From: Pseudonocardia asaccharolytica DSM 44247 = NBRC 16224
GTDB lineage: Bacteria; Actinomycetota; Actinomycetes; Mycobacteriales; Pseudonocardiaceae
Direction of reading: 5' to 3'
Assembly (NCBI RefSeq): GCF_000423625.1
Contig: NZ_AUII01000007.1
Location: forward strand, 62,001-126,000
Length of the DNA stretch: 64,000 nucleotides
A program made the translations under genes and the position numbers. Below, one piece after another: positions 58,500-64,000 of the stretch. How positions within the stretch are numbered: the stretch's first letter is position 1; each line of letters starts with the position of its first letter. The notes beneath the pieces are model-generated. The model saw only the letters and a program-made list of their open reading frames with translations. It did not search any database and was not told where the DNA came from.

Positions 58500-58898
58500 T
58501 CAGACCCGGAACCCGAGCGCGCGCAGCTGCTCCCGGCCGTCCTCGGTGATCTTCTCCGGGCCCCAGGGGGGCATCCAGACCCAGTTGATCTTCACGTCGT
58601 CCACCAGGCCACCGCCCGGCCCCTGGGTCAGCGCGGCGCGGGCCTGGTCCTCGATGACGTCGGTCAGTGGGCAGGCCGCCGAGGTGAGCGTCATGTCGAC
58701 GATCGCGGTACCGGACTCCACGGCGACGCCGTAGACCAGGCCGAGGTCGACCACGTTGATGCCGAGCTCCGGATCGACGACATCGCGCATGGCCTCCTCG
58801 AGGTCCTCGATCGACGGATCCTCGGCTCGTTGCGCAGGCGGCTCGGGCAGGCCGGCCGCGCCCCGGACGACGGTCTCGTCGGTGTTGGTCTCGCTCAT
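58500..58898 (-). CDS. sufT: SufT/DUF59 iron-sulfur assembly factor
   Basis: A 132-residue MIP18/PaaD-like protein with IEDLEEAMRDVVDPELGINV, then VDLGLVYGV, then LTSAACPLTDVIEDQ with a conserved Cys, and WGPEKITEDGREQLRALGF at the end. SufT aids maturation of Fe-S proteins. It corresponds to mycobacterial Rv1466, the last suf gene. The ATG at 58898 has AAAGGAG upstream and overlaps the sufU stop by four bases; a 23-residue longer reading is rejected. Confidence 0.92.
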   Translation of the reverse strand: MSETNTDETVVRGAAGLPEPPAQRAEDPSIEDLEEAMRDVVDPELGINVVDLGLVYGVAVESGTAIVDMTLTSAACPLTDVIEDQARAALTQGPGGGLVDDVKINWVWMPPWGPEKITEDGREQLRALGFRV

Positions 58899-59350
58899 GC
58901 CGTCTCCTTTCCCTCGCTGACCCGGACGACGGCGTCCTTGAACGCCATCCATCCGAGCAGCGCACACTTCACCCGGGCCGGGTACTTGGCGACCCCCGCG
59001 AACGCGACGCCGTCGCCGAGCACCTCCTCGTCGGGCTCGACCGTCCCGCGGCCCTGCGCCATCTGCTGGAACGCAGCGAGCACCCGCATCGATTCCGCGA
59101 CGCTCTGCCCCACCACCAGGTCGGTCAGCACGGACGTCGACGCCTGGCTGATCGAGCAGCCGAGCGTCTCGTAGGATACGTCCTCGACCTTCTCCCCCGC
59201 CTCGTCCAGCTTCACCCGCAGGGTCACCTCGTCACCGCAGGTCGGGTTGATCTGGTAGGACTCGGCGTCGAACGGTTCGCGCAGGCCCGCCCGATGGGGT
59301 GACCGGTAGTGGTCCAGGATGATCTCCTGGTACATCTGCTCGAGCTGCAT
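58895..59350 (-). CDS. sufU: SufU, zinc-dependent sulfur acceptor
   Basis: A 151-residue IscU-like protein: MYQEIILDHYRSPHRAGL, Cys in NPTCGDEV, Cys in TLGCSISQAS and Cys in ARVKCALLGW. The three Cys and an Asp form the zinc site that receives sulfur from SufS in Gram-positive type systems. It starts two bases after the sufS stop and overlaps sufT. It corresponds to Rv1465. Confidence 0.94.
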   Translation of the reverse strand: MQLEQMYQEIILDHYRSPHRAGLREPFDAESYQINPTCGDEVTLRVKLDEAGEKVEDVSYETLGCSISQASTSVLTDLVVGQSVAESMRVLAAFQQMAQGRGTVEPDEEVLGDGVAFAGVAKYPARVKCALLGWMAFKDAVVRVSEGKETA

Positions 59351-59352
59351 GG

Positions 59353-61427
<2,075 letters not shown>

Positions 61428-61467
61428 GTAGGTGAGAACTCCGTCGTCTGTGGTGGGGGCGCGCAGA

Positions 61468-62684
61468 TCAGACGCCGCTGATCGCCAGCTCGGACTCGAT
61501 GGCCGCTTCGAGACGCTCACGCAGCTCGGGGAGCGTGATCGCGTTGAGGATCTCGCCGAAGAACCCGCGGACCACCAGCCGGCGGGCCACGTCCTCCGGG
61601 ATGCCGCGGCTGCACAGGTAGAACAGCTGCTCGTCGTCGAACCGGCCGGTGGCGCTGGCGTGGCCGGCGCCGGCGATCTCGCCGGTCTCGATCTCGAGGT
61701 TGGGCACCGAGTCGGCCCTGGCGTGCTCGGTGAGCACGAGGTTGCGGTTGAACTCGAAAGTCTCGGTGTTCTCCGCCGCGGCGCGGATCAGCACGTCACC
61801 GATCCACACGGTGTGGGCGTCCGGGCGGCCCGCCGCACCCTGCAGGGCGTTCTTGTGCAGCACGTTCGACCGGCAGTGGGGCACCGCGTGGTCGACGAAC
61901 AGCCGCTGCTCCAGATGCTGACCGGCGTCGGCGTAGCCCAGGCCCAGCAGCTCGGCGTCGCCACCGGGGCCGCGGTAGGACACCGTCGGGCTGATCCGCA
62001 CCAGGTCTCCGCCCAGCAGCACCGACGTGGCCTTGACCGTGGCGTCGCGGCCCAACGAGAAGTGCTGGGCGCCGACGTGCACGGCGTCCTCGGCCCATTC
62101 CTCGGTGATGACCACGGTCAGCCGTGAGCCGTCGCCGAGCACGACCTCGACATTGTCGGCCACGGTGCCCGAGCCGCGGTACTCGATCACCACGGTGGCC
62201 TCCGTGTGCGCCGTCGTGCGCAGCTGCAGATGCACGGCCGCGTCGGCCCCGGCGCCCGGCCCGGTGACGCTGATCGTCACCGGCTCGGGGGTGCCGTCCA
62301 GGGTCACGACGGTCGCCTCGCGGAACGCGCTCCAGGCCGCGGCCGCAACCCGGTCGGCCGGGACGCCGCCGTCACCGAGCCGGGTGTCGTCCCGGCCGAC
62401 GGTCTCGACGGTGACCCCGCGTGGAGCGTCAGCGGAACGCGCATCGGCAGTGCCGCCGGCGCCACCGACCTCGATCGCGGCGGCGCCGTCGAGCGCGGCG
62501 GTGCCGTCGTGGAGCCCGCGCAGCCGCTTGAGCGGGGTGAACCGCCAGTTCTCCTCGCGCCCGCCGGGAACCTCGAAGGCCTCGACGTCGTAGGAGGTGA
62601 ACCGCTCCCCCGCGCTCGCGACCGGGACCTGGCCCTGGCCCTCCTTCGCCCCCGCGAGTTCGGGGGCGAGTCCTGCGACTTCGG

Positions 62685-62688
<4 letters not shown>
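61468..62688 (-). CDS. sufD: SufD subunit of the Fe-S scaffold complex
   Basis: A 406-residue beta-helical protein. The N-terminal [11 protein letters not shown] is typical, and later blocks are [11 protein letters not shown]-like repeats, [39 protein letters not shown] and [14 protein letters not shown]. It partners SufB and SufC. The ATG overlaps the sufB stop by four bases. It corresponds to Rv1462. Confidence 0.94.

Positions 62689-64000
<1,312 letters not shown>

Overview
The window is very GC-rich DNA with GTG and ATG starts and tightly overlapped operons, typical of an actinobacterium. The mycolata-like gene set (inhA, mabA-type fabG, a ripA-like hydrolase, ergothioneine genes, sufBDCSUT) and a rifampin monooxygenase suggest Pseudonocardia or a related Pseudonocardiaceae. 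This is inferred from gene content; the window contains no rRNA or tRNA.

The backbone follows, from memory, the gene order of Mycobacterium tuberculosis Rv1461-Rv1488. From the right end leftwards it runs sufB-sufD-sufC-sufS-sufU-sufT (64000-58500), an ABC-F protein and a small HTH protein (56246-54182), a TetR repressor of aconitase type (51347-51940), aconitase (40620-43424), a ripA-like NlpC/P60 hydrolase (38991-40310), moxR-DUF58-VWA (33003-29944), fabG-inhA-hemH (29880-27246), then DUF3097, NfeD and SPFH genes (2083-1). Accessory DNA is inserted at several joints. The largest block, about 25 kb between hemH and DUF3097, looks like a genomic island.

Island content (2.2-27.2 kb): a graveyard of gene scraps (3.4-6.0 kb); a rifampin monooxygenase behind a rifamycin-associated element and bracketed by Tn3-type transposase and resolvase scraps; a coiled-coil protein and a MerR-like regulator divergent across an AT-rich spacer; an IS256 remnant; a complete kdpFABCDE operon with an extra 27-codon leader gene and a tandem 11-bp repeat that could be the KdpE box; a 6.4-kb Tn3-family element (18817-25226) with long inverted repeats, a 5-bp target duplication and a LuxR/MBL/VOC cargo; and a tyrosine recombinase gene.

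Other accessory sections are a GH38 alpha-mannosidase coupled to a GH172 enzyme (34.1-39.0 kb), possibly acting on mannose- and D-arabinose-containing glycans; an HTH/ClpP-like pair whose protease-like member seems to lack its catalytic residues; an egtABCD operon without egtE (46.4-51.0 kb); decayed GNAT and GAF-regulator genes (44.3-46.4 kb); an ABC exporter; and a lycopene cyclase beside an internally deleted reductase. Two kinds of palindromic intergenic repeat recur: an 18-bp palindrome in groups spaced about 42 bp apart at three loci, and a nearly perfect 42-bp palindrome before the lycopene cyclase gene.
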